Shown here piece after piece: positions 34,638 to 46,291 of a DNA stretch of 64,000 nucleotides. The notes below the pieces were generated by a model. The model was given only the letters and a program-made list of their open reading frames with translations, ran no database searches and was not told where the DNA came from. Position numbers and translations under genes: made by a program. The stretch comes from Pleurostoma richardsiae (Eukaryota; Ascomycota; Sordariomycetes; Calosphaeriales; Pleurostomataceae), in contig JANBVO010000015.1 of the NCBI GenBank assembly GCA_030052745.1, positions 620,001-684,000 on the forward strand, in the 5' to 3' direction. Numbering within the stretch: the stretch's first letter is position 1; the number at the start of each line of letters is the position of its first letter.

Positions 34638-37600
34638 TATGAATTCGTGGCGAAAAGCCCGGGATTTGAGTGAAGGAGACTAGCTAGTAATCGTTACAGT
34701 GTAAGAGTGCGCAGATCTCGATAGGCAACGTACAGCGTCATAGCGGGCGGGCCGCGGAGTTTAAATCAACACAGACACCCTGATACTTTGTACGTGTAGT
34801 CACAGCAGTGCCACTTTCGATGGCATGATCTCAAATGCTCGGGTGGTAGCATCGGATCCTTCAACCTGGCGAAGGAATATAGGGAGGGAGACAGGCGAGC
34901 AACTACGGCGTTGTAGGGAACGTAAAGCGAGCCGTGACCGGATCAAGTGCGAGGTCAAAAATAGTTTATAATCATTTGTAAGTGCTGACCCTCTCCCTCT
35001 GGCCGTTCACACGGACCTGCAGCTGGACTGGGTGGTAGGCGCTGATTATCAGCACCCAACTAATACAAAAGAAGCTTAGCATTTTGAATCCCGAACGGCA
35101 TTTGTTGTCTAGACCGCGTCTCGGGGTAGCCTAACTTGGAAGGCCAGACTAGATTAGGAAGGCTAGGGGGCTTACGATGACCCTAGTCTTGCTACACACC
35201 GCTCCTCCAGATGCATCATCAACTCAACGCTCTTCCTACCACTACCACACTGCGTTCTTGAGAAGCCACCAATCTCCTACGATACTTGTATCAGGTTTCT
35301 TTCCGTTGAGGCTGTCATGACTAACCTCAAGCTGATGTAGACGGAGGGTGCGAACACGGGGTTTCGTCGATTGACCTGTTGTTATGACTGACGACAAAGG
35401 CTCTTATGAGCTATATGAGAGAGAATAAACATTGAAACTGACTGCCACGCTAGTCGCCATCTGTTCCTGCCCATGCTTATAACGCATACTATCCGGCGCC
35501 GTTGCAGGATTATCCAGCGCGATGTAGCCGCTTAGGTGAGCGGCCTCTGCTAACCAACATGAGGGCATCTGGCATGTGTGTCCACAGTCACCGGTGGCTC
35601 GTTGATCGTGCCTTCCTTGCGATCTAAAAAGAGCTGAATAGGCCTAGTGCAACCATCTTCGTTATCCTGACTTATTGTGCTATCAAACGCGCGTTTTTCT
35701 GAACTTCGAGTAGATCGGCTTTAGATGTAGCATTCGCCGTCGCGAGTCCGTCTGTCGAACAGCTACCTTCTCTACCGGTATCTGCACAGTGGGCCTATGC
35801 TCTCTCATAGAGCGCTTCCCTTTCTATTATGGCAACCTAACTTGTAACCTAGCTCGTGCCCCCTGCATAGCACCGTGGTTGTAGTAGCTGCGGTAGGCTC
35901 GACTATTTCGGGCTGTTCAGTTGATATAGTCAATACGACGGTGCTGTTGGCGCTTACAGCGACGCTTTCACTCGTACGATCCTGCAGAATCCCGGTCAGC
36001 TCGGGTTTTCTGTCCATTTTCGCCCGGCGGCAGACCTCGATCCTGTTGGGGCCCCATGAGATGCTACCTGGGGCGATTCTCAGCAAGAATGCTGAGGCGT
36101 TCATTCCACGCATGGCCATGAATAAACAACAAGCCACCGCATTACTCGCACCCACAGACAGGGTGGTAGATACACAACAACGTTCTCTGCACATGCAAAC
36201 CGCACATCCCAGGCAATACCTATTTCGCTTGTCTTCAGCCTGAATACGGTTGAGCCCACAGTAACAGCGCGCTCGTCGTTGGTAGCGATAAAAACCGTCC
36301 TGGTCAAGCCCAATTTACTAAGGAAACGACAAGTGTAGCATCCCAGAACAAAAGCTTGCGGAATCTCGCTTAGAATACTGCCATTGGCGAGTGTCGAAGC
36401 TGAAACGACGCCCATGTATTGGCGTCAGCGTCGATACTATTTATCAGGATCGCAGTAGAATTCCCACCTACTCTTTCGTAAGGCCATATTAATGAAAGAA
36501 AATATCCCGTCACACAAAAACAGGGAATTCATACCAATATTAGAAATACGGAGAAGTTAATTCTCTGCCAATCTATTCCTCCTGAACAACTAGGTGAACA
36601 CACGACCGGTCCTGAGGTGGCAGAAATCACGAATTCAAATCGCCTGCGCCGTAGCAGACAGTCTTGGGAAGGGGTATAGAGCTGATCCTGCAAACTAAAC
36701 CTTTGAGCACGGCGAACGGCTGGATGTGGCCTGTCCTCATGACGTTCCTTCGAGGACGTGGTCGAGCGATGGAAGTCGCCTCGGGAGTAGCCAGCCGGAA
36801 GCACTACGTGTCACTGCAGAGCTTAGGAGCATTGCACATGAGTTTGCCTAGACGGCCGTGAGGAAGCTGTCGGATACAATCGGGTCGCGTTCGAGAAGTT
36901 GTGAGACATGAGTATTCGTTAGCAGGCGGAGGCGATCAAAAGCCCACAAGCGATTTGAGGTGCAAGGAAACTATAAATACTTGCATTGACCTTGTTTGAT
37001 CCCAGTCTGATTTATGAATACAATTCTCGTGACTGATCCAGGCTGTGGACCGGTTCAGGACACGGTTGTTGGATTATGCTGTCACATGGGGTGGGCGTGC
37101 AGTGTCCACGCTAGAAAATAGAAGGTAAGACGATGGGCCACTGCTATATTCTTGCCCATATGAGCGGGCCGTGGCAGGTTCCATAGAGAAGCAAAGCATT
37201 AAGGAGGTACCTGGGGAGACTGAGATCCTGATTACAAGAAAGTGACGACGACGCGAGCAATAGGAGCAGAAAGTAGCCGAAGACTCCAGTTGGTTGAGTC
37301 CACTCGGAGAAACACGGCCAGGCCCAGGCTGTGAGTATCTGCCCGAATATTGTGAAACAGACATAATGGCACGTATTCAACGACGCGGTATGGTCAAGAG
37401 ATATGCAGCCCGTGGCAGCGAACCTTCGCTTGTGCGGCGTGTTCGAGGGCCAGTAATAGCCTTTGGCGTGGCACTCGAGAACGGTTCGTAAACCAAAGCC
37501 GCGAGTAGATGCTCTGAGAGAAGTCTCACTGATGTGTTATTGGACTCTCAGTCCTCATACCTAGAAGCGCTGGGGGTGGCTACCCTGTTTTGCCCAGCGC

Positions 37601-40037
37601 GACATAGCTACATAGGTCTGGGCACGATTATGTTCGTGTGAGAACACTGACATTCTCCTGTACACACCGAATGGGACGCATCATGATCCAGTCGTGTGTG
37701 CCTCGGCAGTCCCATCGAGTGAGCGGCCGATGCAGAACGCGTCTCTCCTCATTTTTTCAAGTTTCACTCCAATTGTTCTCCCAATGAGTACCAGATGCTG
37801 TACCAAACGACTACAGAGGTGTTCTAGCATGAAAACCCAACGCGGGTCCTTGTAGGGGCCGTCAAGGCCGCGGCACTCAAGTCTGGGTCTCGTGTATCCT
37901 ATGGCGAGAATCGCGCCAAGAGGACGAGAAACAAGGCCTCATCTTTCTCTCCCTGCTTGCTACTACGAGGCGCTCTGTGCATTCGAGGTCGAAGTATCGA
38001 AGAGAATGATGTCCCGCGCTCGAACTTCTGGAGCGTCACGACGGATGCCGTACTTGTCGTTGAAGGAATGCCTATTGGAGAAGGACACACCGAAGAGCAT
38101 TTTCTGGAAGAGAAATGTTATTCCTCGCAAGTTGTGTTGCTGAAGCAACTCGTCGAACTTTGGAGAGCAAAGCATACTGACCTTGAAACTCTGTGTTGTA
38201 TTTTAGCGGCAAGGTCTTGTCATTTGGTGATCAGATATTGGTGTTATTATTGTCCTTTTGAACCCCTTTATACGTCTCTTTGGGTCGGGCGAGGGGAAGA
38301 CTGTTGGACAACTTCCCACACGAGTAAAGCACATCCTCGCTAGACGCTGTGTTAGGACATCTTCCTCTTTTTGCCTTGGTCCTACCGGAGCAGTCTAACC
38401 AGTCAGCATAGCCTCTTGTCGCGAAAGTCTAGCCTTCGTGGAAGTACCTGAACACGCTCTTTTCTATTCCGCTGATTACACTCATGTGCACAGAAGAGAA
38501 ACATAAAGCGAGATTTGGCTAGTCACTGGTGTTTAAGAGTGGACTTCCTCTATCGACGCAGATATCAATTTCGCGTCTCCTGCACTGGATCAGCCTTCCG
38601 TGGGTGGCTTCTAGTGTGCTTTAGATGATTGCCTTGATTTGTTTCAAGGAGAAATTTCGTAGCCACGACCGCTTCTGAGACCTAGGTGTTCGAATCAAGA
38701 CGTCGCAAAGCTCATCGCAGGAACGGTCAGATTCGTATTCTTTTTGATGCATGAGGATCTGGCGGTTAATATGTCAGCTCTTCGGGTACTAAGCCCAGAG
38801 CGACAGTTCTTGTCATGGTCACTGTCATGCCATGGCCTGGTTGCCGGTCGGAGCGGACCACTGAGTCTAAGGTCGTTGACCACGTCAACGATTAAATCGG
38901 GTTTACCCCGACTTATCACAGAGACGCGGTCTCTTACCTGCACATGTGATTTCAATTCAAGGTATCAGCAAAACTCTCTGGAGACTTCTTCGAATGTACT
39001 AGCACACTCTCACCCCTCATGGACGAACATACTTGCCTGGGCATCTACTCCACGTGCACCACACCACGTCCGGGGATGAGATAGCTGTCGCACTACGGCG
39101 GTGTAGCAATCAATCAAGTCCCATTCGTGGAGGTCTTTAATTCCCTCCTACCGAAAATCGAGCGACCGAGGAGAGGTGGAATGTGTCGTAACGTATGGTC
39201 CAAAAGCCACGGCTGAATAAGTGCCAGGTCCTCTTTTTTTCGGCTGTATGTATGCGAGGTCTCGAGCCGGGAGTCTACTTTGTATTCTCACGGCAGAATT
39301 AGAGAGGCACATGTCCTGGCTGTCCAGACCCGAGGTGCGCGGTGTAGTCATGCAGAAACGGCTAATAGTCGTTGGCAGGAGAGAACAATACAAGGTTAAG
39401 GCGGCCGAGTGGGTCCAAGGGTTACGTCGTCGTCGGCGTCGGTGAACCAGTACGGAGTAGTCTTGGCAAAATGTGGACAATACACGGGCTGCGCCGGCTA
39501 CCGGCACAGTTCGGATCGGAGGTGCTGGGGTGGAGGGACGGTTCGCAGCTGCATGTGCTTATGCGCGCCACTCTGATTGGTTGGCATCCAATACGCCCGG
39601 GATAGCTTCATGTTCAGGAACAGGAACCAAACCCAACCTCGCATTTGAGCTACCGAAACCCCTACTCCTCAACGTCCGTATAATCATCAATGTGATTGGA
39701 GCAATTGGTCGATCTAATCCTTCTAGTCGCTGCGGAACCTTTTAACCTTCCATATTTTGCTACCCAGAGCTTTCTCGGTTCTCCAAAAGCGCGGGGAGAT
39801 CAACCATGCTACCCACTCGAGGCACTTTCGCAGCCCAGATGAAGTATGACATCGCGCACGTGGGCGCTGTCGATGAGCTCTACCAGAGCCGTCATGGGCT
39901 ATCAAGGCCGCAGCGCGAGGGTATAAGCAGAGCGGGGGTCCGCACTCGCCAAGCCACGGTCCCTTCGCCAAGCAGAGCAACATCCGGGACCCCTCGATCT
40001 GCTCTCCTGCCAAGTGCTCGCCGTTCAATCGTTCGCA
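34638..40037. other. 5.4-kb gene-poor tract
   Basis: No supported gene. The most coding-like part is the minus strand at 35805-36415. Two ORFs there contain AVTVGSTVFRLKTSEIG and APGSISWGPNRIEV, vaguely like the repeated strands of fungal cell-wall glycoproteins, but no phase-consistent splice joins them. Minus-strand ORFs at 37963-38175 and 38695-38955 have no recognisable motif. No tRNA or terminal-repeat element was found. Confidence 0.5.
39922..39927 (+). promoter_or_regulatory. TATA box of the secreted phosphoesterase gene
   Basis: TATAAG about 115 bases upstream of the ATG at 40038, followed by a GC-rich leader. The spacing fits a fungal TATA promoter. Confidence 0.45.
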
Positions 40038-41494
40038 ATGCATCGCACTACTCTCCTTGGCATGCTGGCGTTTGCCGCTGCCGTCACAGCCCTCCCCAGC
40101 GCCGGTTCTCAGCAGACTCTGCAGCCAGGCTCAGCAGCCTCAATATCCAATCTGAAAGACAAGATCAAGAATGTTGTCTGGCTCATCATGGAGAACCGCT
40201 CCGTCGACAACCTTCTGGGCGGTCAGACAAAGAAGGGCCTAGAGAACCCCATTCAGAACGGTCCTTACTGCAACCCCTACAATGTGTCCAAACCTTGCTT
40301 GGGCAAGGCGTGCACTCAGGCCAGGGACTACGACTCGGTTAAGAATGATCCCAGCCACGCCGTCAGCGGTAACACCATGGAGTTCTACAGCACCTGGACG
40401 CCCGACAACGCGGCCATTGCTGACGGCACCCTGAAGCCCAACAACCTTGGATTCGTCACCGAGCAGTACCACAACTATGGCTCCAAAGTCAACATCACGG
40501 AGCTGGCTATCCAGGTCATGAACTACTACACTGAGGACCAGGTTCCCGTCATGACCTCTCTTGTCCAGAACTTCCTGACCTTCAACCACTGGCACTCGGA
40601 CGTGGCTGGCGTAAGTAGGATACTCTTGAGACTGGTTAGTAATCGAGAAGAATGACCATGTATCTATAGCCTACTGACCCCAACCGCTTGGCTGCTACGT
40701 CCGGTAGCTCCCACGGCCATGGGACCAACCTTGGAACTGACTATACCTATCAATTTGACTTCCCGTCGATCTTCGAGGCAGTAGGCGAGAAGAATCTGAC
40801 CTGGCTCAACTACTGGGATACTGCTGGTGGTACTGGCCCTGAGGCCAAGGCGTATACGTGGACTCAGACAACGAACAACACCGACAAGGTTGTCCCCATG
40901 ACCCAGTTCTACACTGACGCCATCGCTGGAGACCTTCCAACCTTCTCCTACCTCAATCCGTCCTGCTGTGGTGTTGGTACCACTTCTATGCACGACAGTG
41001 GTTTGATCTCCGACGGCGAGGCCTTCATCAAGAAGGTCTACGACTCTCTCCGCGCCGGTCCTCAGTGGGAGAACTCTCTCTTCATCCTGACTTTTGACGA
41101 GTCCGGTGGCTTCCACGACCACGTTCCTCCTCCGCTTGCTCCCCGCCCTGACAATCTCACCTACACCGAATCGACTCCCAGCGGCCTTACCTACACCTAC
41201 GAATTCAACCGCCTCGGTGGCCGCATCCCTACTTTCCTCATTTCCCCGTGGATCGCCGAGGGAACTGTTGAGCAATACGGTACCAACCACCTCGGGGAGA
41301 CTGTCTCGTACTGCGCTTCTTCCATTCTGCGGACCCTCGGCTACCTCTGGGACTTTGAGCCGTTCACTCCCCGTGTTGAGTGGGCCCCATCCTTCGACCA
41401 CTTGATCCAGAGCGTGGCTCGCAGGGATGTCATCTCTGCCCTACCCGACCCTTCAAACTTCACTGCTCCTTATCTTTCTGGACGTAGTGATTAA
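40038..41494 (+). CDS. Secreted phosphoesterase (acid phosphatase/phospholipase C family)
   Basis: Two exons (40038-40610 and 40670-41494) with a 59-nt GT-AG intron give 465 residues. A signal peptide (MHRTTLLGMLAFAAAVTALP) is followed by NVVWLIMENRSVDNLLGG at about 45-62. This is the hallmark first metal-binding motif of the phosphoesterase superfamily that includes bacterial phospholipase C and fungal acid phosphatases. Later blocks are NHWHSDVAG, PTFSYLNPSCC, LFILTFDESGGFHDHVPPP (metal-binding Asp/His) and GGRIPTFLISPW. Several N-glycosylation sequons are present. The enzyme is probably extracellular and hydrolyses phosphomonoesters or phospholipid head groups; which of the two cannot be told. 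Codon use is strongly C-ending in the third position, as in a well-expressed gene. Confidence 0.93.
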
Positions 41495-44224
41495 GTGTCC
41501 TTTGAAGGCCGTGGGTGTCAGAAGAGGGGGGAAAACCCCAAACAAGGAGGAAGATTGAAAAAATACACTTCTTTCTTTCCTCTCAATTATTTACATGCGC
41601 GAATCAGGTCCATGATCTCCGTGAATTCGTATGCATAAAACCTTATATCATTTACTATTATGTCTATTATGGCTATCATGAGATAAACGGGTTTGTAGGT
41701 GGACGACATCGACTGCGCGAACGCTATATCGCCATATGAAGGGGTACGAGAGTCGCGCTCAATTTTTTTACAGTATGCGGCGATCGGCAGCGGTGGCCGA
41801 TGAATAGGAGTAACTGCGGGGGGTTGAGTGATTCAGGGTGGATTGTGGAGGGAGAAGGTGGCGTCGTGATGATATACGCTTCGTAAGCGTGTCCGTGCAA
41901 CAAAAGCCAGAGCTACGTAGGGTGGAAAGAAGAGTTGTAGTAAGCCTTGGTACAAGTATATAGCACGTTTATCGACGCTACGAGTAGAAAGGCTAGTATA
42001 CGAAGTTCGCACCAAGTCGGTTTCATTGGTTACGGCAACCTTTTTGCGAGGCATAGCATGGAGTGCATCGCATGGCGTCCGTCTCATCCGAAAGACTACC
42101 TCGTCGACAGAGACTGCCAGTCGAAGTATCGGGTCGATCTGGATAATGCAGGCATCCACGTGGTCGGTACTTGCTGGAGATACCTGGACATGCAGGAGTT
42201 CGCAGAAACTCCTTACCCCGTGGTGTTAACGGCGCCCTCAGACTTCCGCGAATCAAAAGCTGCCCACTTTCTTTCAATTTTGCCATGGAGAAAGTTTAGA
42301 ACCGCGGCTTCGGGGACAGGCTTAGGTTATTTACAGCATCTGTGCCGTCCTGTCCCACTTTGCAAGCCCTGCCGCTACTCTTGATAGATGTGAGCACGGT
42401 CTGTCATCTGCAGTACACTTAATACGGTTAAATGAGGAACAACACAAGAAAGTGTGAATGGAGGTTGAGACTATCGCGATTGGGTCGCCCGACAGATGGC
42501 TAGGAGACACGCTAGCTAGCGAATGGGAGCATTCCCATGTGGCGGTTAGGAGAACGCGGCCGCAGAACTTCGCCGCATTCCAGCCATCTTATAGAGCGTA
42601 TTTTCTGCCGCGCTTTGCAAGATTGTCCTCACGTATTTAGTTACGTCATCTCGGGAGAACGGAAAAGTGCAGTTAGAGAGCTCTAAGACGATATAGTCTA
42701 GCGCCTCGACCCTTGGACAAGTCTCGCCAACCTTTGTTTTCTTCCTAGTGAATATGATATTTGAAACGATATCGGCGTCATATCCCACCATGATGCTAGG
42801 AGACGCGGGCAAAGGTAATTGTCGTTGCCATTAAGAATCTCGGGATCCATCTTGACTTAGCTGTTAAATGAAGTCATTTACCGCGATTCTAGTGATTATC
42901 AGATCCGTTGAGGTTCTCATGGGAACGGAACTGGCTTAGGGAGTGTGGTTCACAGGATATCGTCTCCGCTTAGTCGTAAGACAGGAGGATTTGCTGAACT
43001 CCAATTTTACGTCCTTAGAATGTGAGCTTTCAGGTTCCAATGCGCGAGATGTAATCGACTGAAAACAATCGAGCTAATTAGAGTCATTAGGACAGAAACT
43101 GTGGCCAGCTACATGGAAAAATATCTAAGTTGGAGCCACATTGGTTTAGGGCACAAACCCACCATATCTCTTACTCAGATCCAATCGTCTGCCAGTGAAA
43201 CACCTCCAGCTTCTGCCACGAGGGCAAGGTGCAAGGCGCTACGACACTCGATACGTGCCGACAGGATCATGTCAGCGTGTACATAACGGCACTAGCACAC
43301 CGTCACTAGTGCTAACCCCCGGCCGGGTGACGATGTACCCAAAAGTGCTGAGACATGCTACCGGGGTGGCTAAGGGTACCAGGGCCGGGGGAGGCGGCCG
43401 CTGTTGGACAAGCTAGTGCGGTGGCTCGAGGGGATCGGGACCAAACTTGTACCATTCTGTTGCCCCCTCCGCCTGCTGGCCCGACTGTCAACCAGGAGCG
43501 TTCCCAGCTTGATCATGCTGCCAACTGTGCATGTTCCTATAGGTGAGGAAGCGACTTCCGCGTCTATTCAGTCCCTGAATGTATTTGTTTGGATTATTGT
43601 ATCATTGTGCTGGTTGTCATTAAAACACCGAAGCCTAACCATCTGAAATTAGCGACTATCCCCCGAAACGAAACTGAAGCTAAAATTCGTCAGGGCGAGC
43701 TCACGCCAGCCTTGGACGAGCTCCAACATGGCAATCGCTGAGCAGGTCAATTCCACCCAATCAGTTGAACCGACCTACTGCGAGCAACGTCGCGATGGGA
43801 TGCCGATTACCCACGATTGCAAAGTACATCGGCTGACAAGCCTGATTCCGACGGCAAGCCAAAGTGTGATCTAAGGATTATCCAACGTAATAGAGAATGC
43901 CCAAGCAACTAGAGGGTACTAGGGACACTAATGGAGTCGCAGGGCGAGGTAAGCATGACCAGTGCTTCAAAGTAAGCGCGACAATTGATCACACGTTGCG
44001 TCCGAACGTAATAAGGTGGTATTAAGGCGATGACTTACGATATGTATACGTTTATCACACCGTCTATAAAACTGTGAAACTTCACCATCCGCCGTATACA
44101 CAGATTAATGCCTTAGTGCTTTCACCTGTTGTTAAGAAAGTAAAAAGTATCAGGATTGTCCCACCCAACCCAAAGTTGACGGAAACTAACCCTCACCATT
44201 AAGGGGTCGAAGGTAAACCTCATC
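41495..44224. other. 2.7-kb gene-poor tract
   Basis: No supported gene. Scattered ORFs below 150 codons have no motifs or splice support. The right end is the promoter of the small secreted cysteine protein. Confidence 0.55.
44065..44071 (+). promoter_or_regulatory. TATA box of the cysteine-rich secreted protein gene
   Basis: TATAAAA 154-160 bases upstream of the ATG at 44225, in an otherwise AT-rich promoter. Confidence 0.4.
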
Positions 44225-44683
44225 ATGCGTACCGATCTCATGGCGTTCGGGACGGCAGCAAGTCTCTGCTTGGGTGCCCTCGTTCGCGGAAGCCTCTCTG
44301 CACCGAATCCTGCCGCGGAAAACCAAGGGGCGACTCGGTCCGCTCTCGAGTTCGCTATGTCCATCCAGCGCAACGCCACCATCGAGAAGCGCGATACGGG
44401 GGACGTGGCCTGGTTCCCCTGCTACTGCGGCCAAAGCTGCGAGGGTTGGGTCCTCGACTACACACTCTACTACGACCGGTGGACATGCCTGAGCGTCCCG
44501 GGCACCGCGTCCTTCCAGGTTAAGGAGGACGACTACAACTTGAACTTCTACTGCGCCTTCTACACGGGGAATAACTGCGATGGAGCTGAGATGCTGGATG
44601 GGCCGGGCCCGGCTATCGGGCTGGATGTGTGTGACACCTCATCCGTCGGTTGGCTGTATACCTTCCGCTGCAATTGGTCTTGA
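44225..44683 (+). CDS. Small secreted cysteine-rich protein with a Kex2-type site
   Basis: An intronless frame of 152 residues. The N-terminal 25 or so residues form a signal peptide (LMAFGTAASLCLGALVRGSLSA region). A propeptide-like stretch runs to EKR at about residue 57, a dibasic Kex2-type processing site, followed by DTGDVAWFPCYCGQSCEGWV. The mature part carries eight cysteines (FPC, YC, SC, TC, FYC, NC, VC, RC), an even number suited to four disulfides, and many aromatics. It ends in FRCNWS. This architecture (signal, pro-region, KR, eight Cys) is typical of fungal effector-like or antimicrobial-like secreted peptides. I recognise no named family, and the function is unknown. Confidence 0.8.
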   Translation: MRTDLMAFGTAASLCLGALVRGSLSAPNPAAENQGATRSALEFAMSIQRNATIEKRDTGDVAWFPCYCGQSCEGWVLDYTLYYDRWTCLSVPGTASFQVKEDDYNLNFYCAFYTGNNCDGAEMLDGPGPAIGLDVCDTSSVGWLYTFRCNWS

Positions 44684-45361
44684 AAGGGAATTGAGTTCGT
44701 GACAGTTGGATTAGGAATACTGAGCTTCATATCTAACTGTCTCTTTCCATGGAGGCTGAGTTGGAAGTGTTGTGTAATATGTGCGAGGGCGGAGCGTTAG
44801 TAGCTTTCGCCCTAGCTGTAGTCAATATACACCACTCAACAATTTCTGAGGCCGCTCTAGAGCCGCAACGTGCAGTCGTAATAGAAACAACGGTGGTCAG
44901 ACCACCTCACATGCTGGTGAGTGTGCAGTATAAAGAGGCCAATGTTGCATGAACTAGTTCCAATGCATATCGACAAAACTGGTAGAAGTCGAGATATGCA
45001 GGTTGATTGCCTTAGGGAACAGCTATTGTACAGTAGCGGGTATGATTGTAACATACAAATCTGGTCTCTCCAGCCCCCCCCCCCTGCCACACGGCTGTAC
45101 CAGTACTTGGCTTGTGAGCCTCTACACTTATCTCTCTGTGTTCTACCTGTAGGGAATCTCGTGGGTATCCCATAGGTATCCCATAGAAATTTCAGCAAAA
45201 AAAAGGAAGCGTATGATGAATACTAACCATTTTCACTATGAACAACCTCTGGGAAATCAGAATGGGATATTATACTATGAAACTAAAAAAAGCCGCGAGA
45301 GCATCGTCACCGCTATTAAGGGCCGTTTTAGCATGGTTTCTAACGGTTACTGTCACCGCCT
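44684..45361. other. Intergenic between two secreted protein genes
   Basis: No gene seen. It contains a short poly-C run near 45072-45085 and the 11-base tandem duplication listed separately. Confidence 0.55.
45164..45185. repeat. 11-bp perfect tandem duplication
   Basis: GGTATCCCATA occurs twice in direct succession (45164-45174 and 45175-45185). It looks like a recent small duplication. Confidence 0.8.
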
Positions 45362-46291
45362 TCACGCATCGCCGCCGCTATTGTCTTGACTACAGTCAAT
45401 GAATAACTGCTCGTAGAGTTGCGCAACACCGTTCTGATATCCCGGGTGCTGGTCTTGGAAGTCGTCGGTGTCGTCACCCCGGGGAGCGGGAACATTCCCG
45501 ACTCCTTGATTAGGCGTCCACTGCAAGGCAGGATTGGTCGGTTGCCCGGTATTAGGATCCTCAGAGTACGGCACGTCCTTGTTGACCCAGACGAGATGGG
45601 TGACTTGCGGGTTCCTTATGATTGCTGGCAATTCCCACTCGTACCAGACCGAACCCGGCCGGTACCACGGAGAGATGGTCGTAGGGGCGAAGAGGTAGAC
45701 GACGCCGCGGCAGACCTCAGCCATTGCCTGGCTGTTTCTCGCCTGCAGCAGCCGGCTTGCAGCGATGACTCTGCCGTCGTCCTCCAGCCACTCGCATATG
45801 TCGACCTTGGCCATGTCGTTCTCGATCGCCGCGAAGTACCCGTCCGGGATATTCCCGCCACAGCCGATAGCCTGCCGCGGTGGGAGGTTGCTGAACGGCT
45901 CTGGCCTGGGAGCATTCAGGATGTTGCAGGCGTACCACTGCTTGATTTCTCTCTGCACGTCCGCTCCGTATCCGGTGTAGAAGAGGCAAGCCCTCGGGGG
46001 AGTGACGCCATACTGAAGCGCTAAGTCCTTGAGAAACTGAACGCTCGGGATCACGTCCACACCGTTGGCCGCGATCTGGTTAAACGTAATATCCCTCTTA
46101 GAGAGGGTCGTCGTCATATTGAGATTAGCATGCTCAGGAACATAATCTACGAGCAGCGTGTTGCGGTGTGTGTTGTGGTCCCGCGGCGGCCCAGTGAGCT
46201 CGACGGCCTCAGTGCGCACCGCATCAGAGCAGAGCAGGACCACGATGCAGAGTCTCGCCGCCAAAAGGCGCCATCCTGACGGGAGTCCCAT
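45362..46291 (-). CDS. Orphan secreted protein, about 309 residues
   Basis: A single-exon frame. I start at the ATG at 46291 because it gives a good signal peptide (LAARLCIVVLLCSDAVRTEA). The frame is open further, to an ATG at 46435, but those 48 extra residues are not signal-like. After a variable region and an SKR site (possible Kex2 cleavage) comes the conserved-looking core: ACLFYTGYGADVQREIKQWY, IGCGGNIPDGYFAAIENDM, ICEWLEDDGRVIAASRLLQA, then YLFAPTTISPWYRPGSVWYE and THLVWVNKDVPY. Seven cysteines are seen in the mature part. The coherent composition over 300 codons supports a real gene; I do not recognise the family. An upstream exon beyond 46.4 kb is possible. Confidence 0.7.
   Translation of the reverse strand: MGLPSGWRLLAARLCIVVLLCSDAVRTEAVELTGPPRDHNTHRNTLLVDYVPEHANLNMTTTLSKRDITFNQIAANGVDVIPSVQFLKDLALQYGVTPPRACLFYTGYGADVQREIKQWYACNILNAPRPEPFSNLPPRQAIGCGGNIPDGYFAAIENDMAKVDICEWLEDDGRVIAASRLLQARNSQAMAEVCRGVVYLFAPTTISPWYRPGSVWYEWELPAIIRNPQVTHLVWVNKDVPYSEDPNTGQPTNPALQWTPNQGVGNVPAPRGDDTDDFQDQHPGYQNGVAQLYEQLFIDCSQDNSGGDA

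Noticed and set aside
35805-36415. Possible cell-wall glycoprotein gene on the minus strand
   Set aside because: The suggestive strings lie in different frames with no acceptable splice junction, so evidence is too weak to call a gene.
39400-39440. GGCCGAGTGGG string reminiscent of a tRNA-Leu/Ser D-arm
   Set aside because: No acceptor stem, anticodon arm or T-loop GTTCGA could be placed at the right distances.
40664-41401. 245-codon minus-strand ORF opposite the phosphoesterase
   Set aside because: Shadow ORF; the plus strand holds the catalytic motifs.
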